Position numbers and translations under genes: made by a program. DNA of 64,000 bases from assembly GCF_900108875.1 (NCBI RefSeq), contig NZ_FNYJ01000004.1, positions 170,807-234,806 of the forward strand, given 5' to 3'. This DNA is from Pseudomonas sp. NFR16. GTDB taxonomy: Bacteria > Pseudomonadota > Gammaproteobacteria > Pseudomonadales > Pseudomonadaceae. The stretch's first letter is position 1, and every line of letters starts with the position of its first letter. Positions 17,450 to 26,508 of this stretch are shown here, piece after piece. The notes beneath the pieces are model-generated. The model made no database searches and was not told where the DNA came from. It worked only from the letters and a program-made list of their open reading frames with translations.

Positions 17450-17494
17450 GATCGTTCCCAAAAAGGGTATGGTCGTACCCTTTTGGGAACGATC
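17450..17494. repeat. Long inverted repeat (GATCGTTCCC family) between pilR and thiO
   Basis: Arms GATCGTTCCCAAAAAGGGTA and TACCCTTTTGGGAACGATC pair over 19 bp with one bulged A, around a six-base loop. It resembles the GATCGTTCCC...GGGAACGATC palindromes scattered through P. syringae genomes. It lies between the convergent pilR and thiO genes, so it may terminate both. Confidence 0.75.
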
Positions 17495-17533
17495 CATCAG
17501 CTCAAAGGGGGCAATGACCACTGCATCGAACAC

Positions 17534-18637
17534 CTAACCCTGCAGCCGCGCTGCCGGCGCGTAGGGTGATGGGTCGATGATCGGAGTGTCGCCCAACAGC
17601 AGGTCGGTAAGCAGTTGGCATGAGGCGGGGGCGAGGACGAGGCCATTGCGGTAATGCCCGCAGTTCAGCCACAGGCCTTGATGGCCCGGCACCGGCCCGA
17701 TGAAGGGAATGCCATCTGGCGAGCCGGGCCGCAGTCCTGCCCAATGCCCCACCACTTCGGCGTCGGCCAGCGCGGGGAGCAGTTCAACGGCTGAAGCCAT
17801 GAGGCTGTGCAGGGCATTTTCGGTGGGCGTCTTGTCGTATCCCTCATGCTCGAGGGTGCTGCCGACGAGGATGTGACCGTCGCGACGCGGAATGGCGTAG
17901 CGGCCCTTGGCGAGGATCATGCTCGGCAGAAAATCAGACGCGCATTTGTAGAGAATCATCTGGCCCTTCACGGGTTCGACCGGCAACGCGAGATCGAGCC
18001 TGGTAAGCAGATCGCCGCTCCAGGCGCCCGCTGCCAGCACCACGCTGTCGGCGAGGAGATCGCCTGCGGCGGTGCTCACGCCGATGACTCGCGTGCCGTC
18101 GCGGACAAAATCACGGACTTCACATTGCTCATGCACCACGACATTGGGCAGCGCCAGCAATGCGGCCTTCAGGGATTTGACCAGCCGCGGGTTGCGCACA
18201 TTGGCAACGTCGGCCATGTGGACGGCGCGCGAATAGCCGCCACCCATCACCGGAACGGCGTCATACACCGCCGAGATGTCCACAGCGCTCAACGGCCGGT
18301 TCTGCCGGGCCGCCCAGGCCAGCGCTTCTGCTTCGTCATCCAGATCGAGCCAGTACAGCCCGGTCTTGTGCACTTCGGGATCGATACCGGTCGAATCCGC
18401 CAGTCGCTCGGCGAGCTGCGGGTAAAAGTCCTGCGACCAGTGCGCCAGTGCCGTCACCGCCGGGCTGTATCGCCATGGATAGAGTGGCGAAACGATGCCG
18501 CCGCCCGCCCATGAAGACTCCCGCCCTACCCCGCTGCGCTCGAGCAAGGTGACGCTCGCGACCCGGGAAGCCAGATTGAAGGCGGTCAACAGACCGATGA
18601 CGCCGCCGCCGACGATAATCACGTGTTGCCTGGACAT
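17534..18637 (-). CDS. thiO: Glycine oxidase ThiO
   Basis: A 367-residue FAD-dependent oxidase that converts glycine to the dehydroglycine used in building the thiazole of thiamine. The N-terminal Rossmann motif is IIVGGGVIGLLTAFNLA. The FAD-binding C-terminal segment is GHWAGLRPGSPDGIPFIGPV, followed by CGHYRNGLVLAP. I start at the ATG giving MSRQHVIIVGGG; a further ATG lies 18 bases upstream. It sits between pilR and the pilin genes, as in P. aeruginosa, with no functional link to pili. Confidence 0.92.
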   Translation of the reverse strand: MSRQHVIIVGGGVIGLLTAFNLASRVASVTLLERSGVGRESSWAGGGIVSPLYPWRYSPAVTALAHWSQDFYPQLAERLADSTGIDPEVHKTGLYWLDLDDEAEALAWAARQNRPLSAVDISAVYDAVPVMGGGYSRAVHMADVANVRNPRLVKSLKAALLALPNVVVHEQCEVRDFVRDGTRVIGVSTAAGDLLADSVVLAAGAWSGDLLTRLDLALPVEPVKGQMILYKCASDFLPSMILAKGRYAIPRRDGHILVGSTLEHEGYDKTPTENALHSLMASAVELLPALADAEVVGHWAGLRPGSPDGIPFIGPVPGHQGLWLNCGHYRNGLVLAPASCQLLTDLLLGDTPIIDPSPYAPAARLQG

Positions 18638-18825
18638 GCTGAACTCGATCATCAAAAAAAGTGAGCGCTGTTATCGTCTGTCGAATAGTCGTCGACATGA
18701 CTCAAGAAATGCGAAAAACGGACGCTATGCCACTGGTCTGGCGAATAACTCCAGACATCCACTACATAGCGACTTCCAACCTGAGTAGTATCACCATATT
18801 TCGAACGAAAAACGGAATTTCCTTT

Positions 18826-19359
18826 ATGGATTTCAGCTCCGGGCTCTCGGGTCCACCTACGCGCCTGAATTTGCGTCGCAGCTGTCAAGGTCCTGACAAG
18901 GGCAGTAGCCACGGATTCACCCTGATCGAGTTGATCGTGGTGGTCGTGATCGTGGCCATTTTTGCGGGGATGGCAATGCCGAGCTTTTCGAGCCTGCTGC
19001 ATCGCATGAACGTTCGGGCGGCGTCTGACGAGCTTTACGACTTGCTCCAGTACGCGCGGTCCGAGGCAGTGACGCGCGGGGCGAGAGTCACTGTGAGCGC
19101 GCCGGTCAACACCACGGAAATCAGTGTGGTCACCGGCACCGTGACGCTCAGAAAAGTCGGTAGCGGCGGGCTGCAGACGGGCGTCGCGATCAGCTCCGCA
19201 GTGAACAGCGTGGACTTCACGACCACCGGAACCGCATCAACGAACGCCTGCTTCCAGATCAACTACCCCACCGATTCATCGACCACCTCGCAGTACGTCA
19301 CGTTGCTCACCAGTGGCCGGATTTCGCCTCCCACCGCCACCAAACCGAGTGGCTGCTGA
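18826..19359 (+). CDS. fimU: Minor type IV pilin, FimU/FimT type (GspH domain)
   Basis: A 177-residue class III prepilin. The cleavage site is G-FTLIEL with Glu at +5, followed by the hydrophobic helix IVVVVIVAIFAGMAMPSF and a GspH/FimT-type head. The leader before cleavage is about 30 residues, much longer than the usual 6-15. The ATG at 18826 is the closest plausible start and lacks a strong ribosome-binding site. It overlaps pilV by one base and heads the pilV-pilW-pilX-pilY1-pilE operon. FimU rather than FimT is inferred from position. Confidence 0.85.
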   Translation: MDFSSGLSGPPTRLNLRRSCQGPDKGSSHGFTLIELIVVVVIVAIFAGMAMPSFSSLLHRMNVRAASDELYDLLQYARSEAVTRGARVTVSAPVNTTEISVVTGTVTLRKVGSGGLQTGVAISSAVNSVDFTTTGTASTNACFQINYPTDSSTTSQYVTLLTSGRISPPTATKPSGC

Positions 19360-19916
19360 TGATGATCTCAGCACCGAGCCGCAACGCCGGGTTCAGCATG
19401 ATTGAAGTGCTGGTCAGTCTGATCATCATCGTCATCGGCGTACTGGGCATGGTCGCGCTGCAGAGCAAAGCCATTCCATACACGCAAGATTCGGTACAAC
19501 GCAACGCCGCGATCATGCTGGTGGACGATCTGGTCGAAATCATCCGCAGCGCGCCAGCGGACTGCACGGACGCGAACTCATGTCTCAAGGCTCCGGGCGC
19601 ACCGTTCCCGGCTGCCGCGACCAAGTGCATCCCGACACCGGCCACCCTCTCAGAACAGATTGGCTGTTGGGCCATCCGGGCTGGAGCCACGCTGCCCGGT
19701 GCCGATACCTTACTGGCATCGAACTTTTATATCTGCAAAACCCCTACAAAAGATAACGCCGATAATGTCGACGCCTGCACGACCTCCAGCGCGACTAACA
19801 CCGAGCTTCAGATCCAGGTGGCCTGGACCGTGAAGAACGAGGCTGAATGCATGTCCGGCAGCTCATCGACGATCGCTGGTACCTGCACTTACCGATTGAG
19901 GACGCGCATCCGATGA
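19359..19916 (+). CDS. pilV: Minor pilin PilV
   Basis: A 185-residue prepilin: leader, G-FSMIEVLVSLIIIVIGVLGM with Glu at +5, then a PilV-type head with several cysteines that probably form disulfides. PilV helps prime pilus assembly with FimU, PilW and PilX. Its start overlaps the fimU stop, and its stop overlaps the pilW start (ATGA), so the minor pilins are translated as a coupled set. Confidence 0.9.
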   Translation: MMISAPSRNAGFSMIEVLVSLIIIVIGVLGMVALQSKAIPYTQDSVQRNAAIMLVDDLVEIIRSAPADCTDANSCLKAPGAPFPAAATKCIPTPATLSEQIGCWAIRAGATLPGADTLLASNFYICKTPTKDNADNVDACTTSSATNTELQIQVAWTVKNEAECMSGSSSTIAGTCTYRLRTRIR

Positions 19917-20722
19917 TCTCAGCAGTCCTGCGCAGCCGGCAGAAGGGTCTGTCGCTGATCGAGTTGATGGTGGCCATGCTCATCGGAATGTTCCTGATTC
20001 TGGGGGTCACGCAGATTTTCATTTCCAACCAGCGAGCCTACCTGTTTCAACAAGGTCAGATGGGCAACCAGGAAAACGGCCGTTTCGCCCTTGCGATCCT
20101 GAGCCAGGAGCTGTTGAAGGCCGGCTATCGCAGTAATCTCGGCGCCAGCATTCCCGCAGACGCCACGCTGAGCGGCTGCACATTCCCGGCGGGCGCTGCG
20201 GTGGTTGCGCTGTCGGATACATCGCTGTGCATTCAGTATCAGGCGACCAACAAGCTGGACGTGACCTGCCAGGGCGGTGTGTTGGCGAACGCCGACAAGG
20301 ACAGCATCACCAGCCCTTACTCCGCCAGAACAGTGCCCTCGACGACGCGTCCAAAAATCGTCGAGAAGATCGCTTTCGTTGCCGGAACGGGAACCGATAA
20401 CGGTGCCATTACCTGCACCAGCGGAACCACGACCCAGCAACTGGTCAGCGGGGTCAAGGACCTGCGTTTCGAATACGGTTCGGGCGCCGCGGATTCAAAA
20501 ACCGTCAGCACCTTCAGTACCACACCGACCGGCACGATCGCAGCGGTGCGCTACAGCGTACTCATGCAAAGCCCCGGCACCTCGATGATCCGGGACAACA
20601 CCAGCGTTGTCTCGCCCGCGCTCAAGGACTGGAACGGTCGCTACGGCACCACCTACGCCGATGTGAACAGCATTTATCAGATCGTGCAGGGAACCATCAT
20701 GATCAGGAACCAGATGCAATGA
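19913..20722 (+). CDS. pilW: Minor pilin PilW
   Basis: A 269-residue prepilin with cleavage site KG-LSLIELMVAMLIGMF (Glu at +5) and the typical PilW continuation QIFISNQRAY and ENGRFALAILSQEL. The ATG at 19913 forms an ATGA overlap with pilV. The protein acts in the inner-membrane priming complex of the type IV pilus. Confidence 0.9.
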   Translation: MISAVLRSRQKGLSLIELMVAMLIGMFLILGVTQIFISNQRAYLFQQGQMGNQENGRFALAILSQELLKAGYRSNLGASIPADATLSGCTFPAGAAVVALSDTSLCIQYQATNKLDVTCQGGVLANADKDSITSPYSARTVPSTTRPKIVEKIAFVAGTGTDNGAITCTSGTTTQQLVSGVKDLRFEYGSGAADSKTVSTFSTTPTGTIAAVRYSVLMQSPGTSMIRDNTSVVSPALKDWNGRYGTTYADVNSIYQIVQGTIMIRNQMQ

Positions 20723-21294
20723 GGCGCTCGATCCGCTTCGTCATGCAGTCGAACCGCAGCCAGACCGGCGCGACGCTGCTGGTGGCAATCATGATGCTGC
20801 TGATCATCACCCTGCTGGCACTTTCGAGCATGCGCGGGGTGTCGCTCGAGTCCCGGATCACGGGCAATCTCAGGCTGCAGAAAACCCTGACCAACGCTGC
20901 CGAAGCGGGGCTGCGGATCGGTGAGCAGAGCATCAACCAGTGGCAATGTTCGGTGATTGCAGGCAACCCCAATAAACCCTGCATGGCCATTCCCACCACG
21001 CTGGTCAATGGCGACTATGCGCCCGCCTTTACGGCGGCGAATACGGCGAATATCAATCTGGTGACCACCTACCAGAACAACGAATACACCGGCGCCAACG
21101 TCGAAGTGGAATGGTATGTCACGGATTTGAAACTGCTCGACGGGCAGGCCCAGAACAACTGCGCGTTGCTGACCAAGGACTGCGGCCGACATTATTACGA
21201 AGTCACCGCCTGCGCATCGACCGTACGCTGCTCCAGCGATACTTCGACCCAGCGCGTCATCCTGCGATCCGTTTTTGCCGTGTCCGACTCATGA
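20719..21294 (+). CDS. pilX: Minor pilin PilX
   Basis: A 191-residue PilX-type prepilin. After the leader, the cleavage site is TG-ATLLVAIMMLLIITLLALSS, followed by the family-typical SLESRITGNLRLQKTLTNAAEAGL. Residue +5 is Val, not Glu, as also in the second PilX homologue of this window. It overlaps pilW by ATGA and precedes pilY1 by 24 bp. Confidence 0.88.
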   Translation: MRRSIRFVMQSNRSQTGATLLVAIMMLLIITLLALSSMRGVSLESRITGNLRLQKTLTNAAEAGLRIGEQSINQWQCSVIAGNPNKPCMAIPTTLVNGDYAPAFTAANTANINLVTTYQNNEYTGANVEVEWYVTDLKLLDGQAQNNCALLTKDCGRHYYEVTACASTVRCSSDTSTQRVILRSVFAVSDS

Positions 21295-21318
21295 GTGCAT
21301 ACCTGATAGCGAACAACC

Positions 21319-24300
21319 ATGAATAAGCCAAATCCGCTCAGCAGTTTCATCGTTGCCATGGCCTGCCTCCTGCTTTTGCCGACCGCAGCCCGAGCCGCCG
21401 TCAGTCAGGTGCCGGCGCAGCTGCCGCTGTTCGTCAACAACTCGGTGCCGCCGCTGAACATGCTGGTGGTCGGGCGCGATCACAAACTGTTCTTCCCGGC
21501 GTACAACGATGCGTCGGATCTGGATGGTGATGGCTCGATCGATATTCGTTACAAGCCATCGATCACTTATCTGGGCTACTTCGACTCGCTGACCTGCTAC
21601 ACCTACAGCAACAACTATTTCACTGCCTCGTCTAAAACGACAGTCGCCAACCTCAAAAAATGCCCGGGAAGCTGGAGCGGTGATTACCTCAACTACCTGA
21701 CGACTTCCCGCGTCGATGCTCTGCGCAAAGTGCTGTATGGCGGCTATCGCAGCACGGACAGTACAAGCCAGACGATTCTGCAGCGCGCGTACATTCCCAC
21801 CGACGCTCACACCTGGGGCAAGGAATACCGCAGCCCGACAGTGGACGGCTACAACCTCTCCGACTACACGCCTCTGTCCAACCCGACCGGCAGCAACTAC
21901 ACGCTGTTCGCCAACAACACGCAATCCAGCGTCCCGCTGCTGCGCGTGCTGTCCAACGTCTCGAACATCCGCATTTTTGGCTGGGTTTCCCGCGAAGTGA
22001 CCCAAGGGGGTTCCTACGCCACCAACACCAGTTTCCAGGACGTTTTCGTTTCGCCAACGGACTATCGGGTTCGCGTCGAGGTGTGCAAGACCGGTTTTAT
22101 CGAGAGCAACTGCAAGCTGTACCCGAACGGCAAATACAAACCTACCGGCATCCTTCACGACTTCGGTGAAGGCAATCAGATGTACTTCGGCCTGATGACC
22201 GGGACTTATCAGAACAACATCCAGGGCGGCGCGATTCGCAAGCCCATCAGCAGTTTCTCCAACGAAATCGACGCTTCCACCGGCATCTTCAACGACACCG
22301 GGATTGTGGGCACGCTCGATGACCTGACGTTTTCGTCCGGTTGCAGCACGTCCGGCAACACCATCACTAACTCGAACTGCCCGAACTGGGGTAACCCGCT
22401 GGCAGAAATGATGTTCGAAACCATGCGCTACTTCAGCGGCGCGACGACACCGACCAGCGGCTATCTGTCCGGCGCGGCGGACACGTTGCTCGGTCTCAGC
22501 GGCCTGACTTCCTGGACCAACCCATACTCGGCCACGCCCAGTGCCGACGCCACGACGCCAACCTACCCAAGCTGCTCCAAACCGTTCGAGACGCTGTTCA
22601 GTGACGTGAACCCGACGTATGACTCCGATTTGCCCGGCAGTGCATTCAGCTCGACCGCCTCCCCAAGCGCGACGACGGCCCTGAACAAGCTGAACGTGCA
22701 GACGCTGGGCCAGACGATCTGGAACAACGATGTAGGCTCGGGCAGCAAGAACGTCAACATCGGTGAGACCGTCGGCATCAATGACACGGCGCCCACTGCA
22801 AAAGCCGCTGCAAGCCTGGGTAACATTCGCGGCCTGCCGGAAGAGCCGACCAAACAGGGTACGTTCAACGCCGGTGCGGTCGCCTACTATGCCAACACCA
22901 ATCCGATCACCTCGCTGGGCAACCAGAAGGTGCAGACCTTCTCCATCGCACTGTCCTCGACACTGCCGCGCATTCAGATGCCGGTCGGTACCGGCACCAT
23001 CACGCTGGTACCTTTCGGCAAGGTGACCAACGGTGTCACCGAGCAGATTACCGGCTTCTATATCGACTCGATGTACAACATGCCGGGCCAGCCGACAGAT
23101 AAGACCATCAATGAGGGTCGTGCCCAGGCCGTGTTTCGGGTCGTGTTCGACGATTGCGGTCAGGGTTGCGACTACGACATGGACGCTATCGTCCTGTACA
23201 CGGTGGCCGTCAACGCATTGGGCAGTGTCGATGTGACGCTGCAGACCGCTTACTCGGTGTCAGCCGCCGAGTCGCACATGGGCTACACCATTTCGGGCAC
23301 GACCAACGACGGCATCTACCTTGAAGTCACCGGCGGTGGTAACGGCAACCAGCACTACTCGCTGGATACGCCAGGCACCCGATTGCCGGGGGACTGTGCG
23401 CCCAGTACGGCTTGTACAGGAACGAGTGACCTGCTCCCGGGACGCAACGGCTCGAACGGTAGCCTTTTCAACCCGACGCGCAGCGATACCCACCCTCGCC
23501 GATTCACAGCGTCCTCTTCCCGCGCTGTTACCAACCTGAAAGACCCGCTGTGGTACGCAGCGAAATGGGGCGGCTTCGGAGACGCCAACAACACCAGCAG
23601 TAGCCTGCCGGTCAGCGGCCAATGGGATTCCAACACCAGCGGAACGCCGGACAATTATTTCCTGGTGAGCAACGCTGCGACGTTGAAAGACCAGCTTTCG
23701 TCTGCGTTCAACCAGATTCTGCAGAAGAACAGTTCGGTTGCCACGCCTGCCGTTTTACCTAAGCTGGGCACCGAAAACTCTTCATCGCGGTATCTGAACA
23801 GCCTCAACGTCGCGACCTGGAGCGGAGACCTGATCAAGACCACGATCACTTACACCACGACCAATCCCACCGGCAGTACGGTCCAGAACTGGGTCGCTTC
23901 GCAGCAGGTTCCAGCCTGGAACCAACGCAACATCCAGATGGCCAATCAGGCAGGCAATGCCCTGCAGCCATTCACGTACACCAATCTGGGAAACCGGACC
24001 TACGCCGACATTGCGCTGCAATCGACGCTGACGTCCGACCAGGTCGACTTCATCAAGGGCGATGTCAGTAAAGCCACGTCGACGTATCGTCGGCGCGCCT
24101 CGTTGATCGGCGACCTGGTGAACTCTTCGCCGGTGGTGGTCACCGGCGCGCTGTACGATGCATCCGTCGCCGACACGCTGAATGGCACCGTTGGCACCAC
24201 CAGCAGCTACACCGCATTCAAGACCAGTCAGAACGATCGTCGGGGTCAGATCTATGTCGGCGCAAACGACGGGATGCTCCATGCGTTCGATACCGCGACA

Positions 24301-25650
24301 GGCGTTGAGAAGTTCGCGTTCATTCCATCGGCCGTCATCCAGAATCTGAGCACCCTGACGAACAAGGACTACAACAGCAACTCCGCGCTGCACCGTTACT
24401 ACGTGGACGGCACCCCAGTTGTCGCGGACGTTTACATCTCAGGCGCCTGGCGCACCATTCTGGTCGGCACGCTGGGGGGCGGCGGACGTGAAATCTTCGC
24501 GCTGGACATCACCAATCCGGACAGCATCAGCCTGCTGTGGGAGTTCACATCGGAGAACGATGTCGACCTCGGCTCGACCTTTTCGACCCCCGTGATCTCG
24601 CGCTTGCACACCGGAGAATGGGCCGTCATCGTCGGCAACGGCTACAACGGCAACAATGGCAACGCCTCGCTGTTCGTCCTCAACGCCGCCACGGGCGGGG
24701 TCGTCAGCAAACTGACCACTTCGGTAGTAGGCAACAACGGTCTGTCATCGCCCGTGGTACTGGACGCCAACGCGGACGGTATCGCCGACTACGTCTACGC
24801 CGGTGACCTGCTGGGCAATCTGTGGCGCTTCGACTTGATCGGTTCATCGCTGGTCGCCAACGCGACAGCGGCCAACTTCAAGGTGGCATTCGGTAACAAA
24901 CCGCTGTACACCGCCACCGTCAGCGATGCTTCAGGTGCAGCGGTGCAGTCGATCACGGCGGCACCTACCGTCGTGGCTCACCCCTCCTCTGCCGGGACGA
25001 TCGTCATCTTCGGCACAGGCCGTTATTTCACTTCGGCGGATAAAACCAGTACGGATCTGCAAACGCTTTATGGGATCTGGGACAAGCAGACAGCCGGCGC
25101 AGCCGCCGCTTCCACACCGGTCCTGGCCAGATCAAGCCTGCAACAACAGACAATCACTTCACAGGTCAATAACGCGGTCTTCGGCTCGGCGACCAACAAC
25201 ATCCGCCTCGTAAGCACCAACCCGGTGGACTGGACCACCAAGTCCGGCTGGTACCTCAACCTGACCGTCAACAACGCCTTGTTGGGCGAACGCATGGTGG
25301 ATCCGCTGAGTATCAGCGGCAGTGTTCTGTTCGCCTCGACCCGTACGCCAAGCACCGATGTCTGCAGCCCTGGCGTCAGTGGCTGGGAGTACGGTCTGGA
25401 CCCGACCACCGGTGGCAGGACCACTTTCACTGTGTTCAACCTGCGTCGTAACGGCACCATTTCGACGGCCGACAATTACAACGACAACGTGGTGAGTGGC
25501 ATCAGCATGGCAGCTGGCGGCGTGGCTATCAGTTCCACGGGTGATCAGAAAACATCGACGCCTTCGGACGGCGATTCGATCATCGTCAACACCGGTACGG
25601 GCTACGTCGGTCGTCAGAACTGGCGCGTCATTCCTTATCCTGCGCAATGA
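21319..25650 (+). CDS. pilY1: Pilus tip adhesin / assembly factor PilY1
   Basis: A 1443-residue secreted pilus-associated protein, longer than P. aeruginosa PilY1 (about 1160). A signal peptide (1-27, ending ARA) is followed by a large N-terminal half with an EF-hand-like loop DLDGDGSID at residues 67-75. The C-terminal PilC-type beta-propeller (about 900-1350) contains VGANDGMLHAFD, a second calcium loop DANADGIAD (1149-1157) and GTGRYFTSAD. The calcium loop in the propeller controls pilus extension and retraction in P. aeruginosa. The N-terminal half probably includes a von Willebrand-like region, but I could not confirm MIDAS residues. It lies between pilX and pilE in the coupled operon. 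Confidence 0.92.
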   Translation: MNKPNPLSSFIVAMACLLLLPTAARAAVSQVPAQLPLFVNNSVPPLNMLVVGRDHKLFFPAYNDASDLDGDGSIDIRYKPSITYLGYFDSLTCYTYSNNYFTASSKTTVANLKKCPGSWSGDYLNYLTTSRVDALRKVLYGGYRSTDSTSQTILQRAYIPTDAHTWGKEYRSPTVDGYNLSDYTPLSNPTGSNYTLFANNTQSSVPLLRVLSNVSNIRIFGWVSREVTQGGSYATNTSFQDVFVSPTDYRVRVEVCKTGFIESNCKLYPNGKYKPTGILHDFGEGNQMYFGLMTGTYQNNIQGGAIRKPISSFSNEIDASTGIFNDTGIVGTLDDLTFSSGCSTSGNTITNSNCPNWGNPLAEMMFETMRYFSGATTPTSGYLSGAADTLLGLSGLTSWTNPYSATPSADATTPTYPSCSKPFETLFSDVNPTYDSDLPGSAFSSTASPSATTALNKLNVQTLGQTIWNNDVGSGSKNVNIGETVGINDTAPTAKAAASLGNIRGLPEEPTKQGTFNAGAVAYYANTNPITSLGNQKVQTFSIALSSTLPRIQMPVGTGTITLVPFGKVTNGVTEQITGFYIDSMYNMPGQPTDKTINEGRAQAVFRVVFDDCGQGCDYDMDAIVLYTVAVNALGSVDVTLQTAYSVSAAESHMGYTISGTTNDGIYLEVTGGGNGNQHYSLDTPGTRLPGDCAPSTACTGTSDLLPGRNGSNGSLFNPTRSDTHPRRFTASSSRAVTNLKDPLWYAAKWGGFGDANNTSSSLPVSGQWDSNTSGTPDNYFLVSNAATLKDQLSSAFNQILQKNSSVATPAVLPKLGTENSSSRYLNSLNVATWSGDLIKTTITYTTTNPTGSTVQNWVASQQVPAWNQRNIQMANQAGNALQPFTYTNLGNRTYADIALQSTLTSDQVDFIKGDVSKATSTYRRRASLIGDLVNSSPVVVTGALYDASVADTLNGTVGTTSSYTAFKTSQNDRRGQIYVGANDGMLHAFDTATGVEKFAFIPSAVIQNLSTLTNKDYNSNSALHRYYVDGTPVVADVYISGAWRTILVGTLGGGGREIFALDITNPDSISLLWEFTSENDVDLGSTFSTPVISRLHTGEWAVIVGNGYNGNNGNASLFVLNAATGGVVSKLTTSVVGNNGLSSPVVLDANADGIADYVYAGDLLGNLWRFDLIGSSLVANATAANFKVAFGNKPLYTATVSDASGAAVQSITAAPTVVAHPSSAGTIVIFGTGRYFTSADKTSTDLQTLYGIWDKQTAGAAAASTPVLARSSLQQQTITSQVNNAVFGSATNNIRLVSTNPVDWTTKSGWYLNLTVNNALLGERMVDPLSISGSVLFASTRTPSTDVCSPGVSGWEYGLDPTTGGRTTFTVFNLRRNGTISTADNYNDNVVSGISMAAGGVAISSTGDQKTSTPSDGDSIIVNTGTGYVGRQNWRVIPYPAQ

Positions 25651-25661
25651 GGCAGTATTCA

Positions 25662-26069
25662 ATGCATCGTTCAAAACACTCGCAACGCGGTTTCACCCTG
25701 ATCGAGCTGATGATCACCGTCGCCATCGTCGCGATTCTGGCGACCATCGCGTATCCGGCTTATACGAAATATGTAATACGCGGATATCGGTCTGAAGGAA
25801 TGGCGATGCTCACTGACGCAGTTGCCCGTATGGAGCGCTACTATGCTCAGAACAACAGTTACGCCGTGCCAGCACCGGCGCTGGAGAAAATCGGAATCAC
25901 GAACGCCAACTCGATTAACAACAAGTACACTCTGAGCTTTTCCGGCACCCCCACTCCCACGACTTACACCCTGCAGGCGACGCCGATTAATGCCCAGACT
26001 GCCGACAGCTGCGGGACGCTGAGCATCACCCAGGACGGCACCAAGACTCCAGCTGACTGTTGGAAGTAA
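25662..26069 (+). CDS. pilE: Type IV pilin PilE (plus-strand cluster)
   Basis: A prepilin of about 135 residues with leader MHRSKHSQRG, cleavage before FTLIELMITVAIVAILATIAYPAY (Glu at +5), and a C-terminal Cys pair (DSCGTL and ADCWK) forming the D-loop. The ATG at 25662 has GAGG nine bases upstream. An in-frame ATG at 25647 overlaps the pilY1 stop but lacks a ribosome-binding site. The gene converges on a second pilE-like gene with only five bases between their stop codons. Confidence 0.88.
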   Translation: MHRSKHSQRGFTLIELMITVAIVAILATIAYPAYTKYVIRGYRSEGMAMLTDAVARMERYYAQNNSYAVPAPALEKIGITNANSINNKYTLSFSGTPTPTTYTLQATPINAQTADSCGTLSITQDGTKTPADCWK

Positions 26070-26074
26070 GGCAG

Positions 26075-26497
26075 CTAACGCCCCCAACAACCCTGCACAC
26101 TGGCACCGCCCGACATCCCCTCATTATCGCGCCTGCCCGTGTTATCCAGCACGAAGCTCGCGCAGCGGTCGCCAGCCATCGGCGTGCCCGCAATCGGTCG
26201 GGCCGTAAGGACGAAAGCGCGCTCGGAGCGCTCTGTCTCGATGGCGTAAAACCGGTTGCCCACGGAGGGTTGATGGCTGAAAGCCGGCGGCCCCGTGACA
26301 TCGGAATACTGCCCTGCCCGTGAGTGAAATCGCTCAAGCTTCTGCGCTTCGTCCACCAGCAAGGCGGCGATCTCGGTGCGACGCGCCTTCTTGCTGTACT
26401 CGCTGTACTGCGGATAAGCCACCACGGCGAGAATTCCGATGATGGCGACCACCACCAGCAGCTCGATCAACGTGAAGCCTCTGCTGCACACAGACAT
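26075..26497 (-). CDS. Type IV pilin, PilE-like (minus-strand cluster)
   Basis: A prepilin of about 140 residues: MSVCSRG-FTLIELLVVVAIIGILAVVAYPQYSEY, with a PilE-type head and a C-terminal Cys pair (DRCASF and GCWGR). The ATG at 26497 has GGGGAGG five bases upstream. An ATG at 26512 overlaps the stop of the preceding pilX-like gene. It is the last gene of a four-gene minor-pilin operon on the minus strand and is clearly diverged from the plus-strand pilE. Confidence 0.87.
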   Translation of the reverse strand: MSVCSRGFTLIELLVVVAIIGILAVVAYPQYSEYSKKARRTEIAALLVDEAQKLERFHSRAGQYSDVTGPPAFSHQPSVGNRFYAIETERSERAFVLTARPIAGTPMAGDRCASFVLDNTGRRDNEGMSGGASVQGCWGR

Positions 26498-26508
26498 TGT
26501 GCCTCCCC

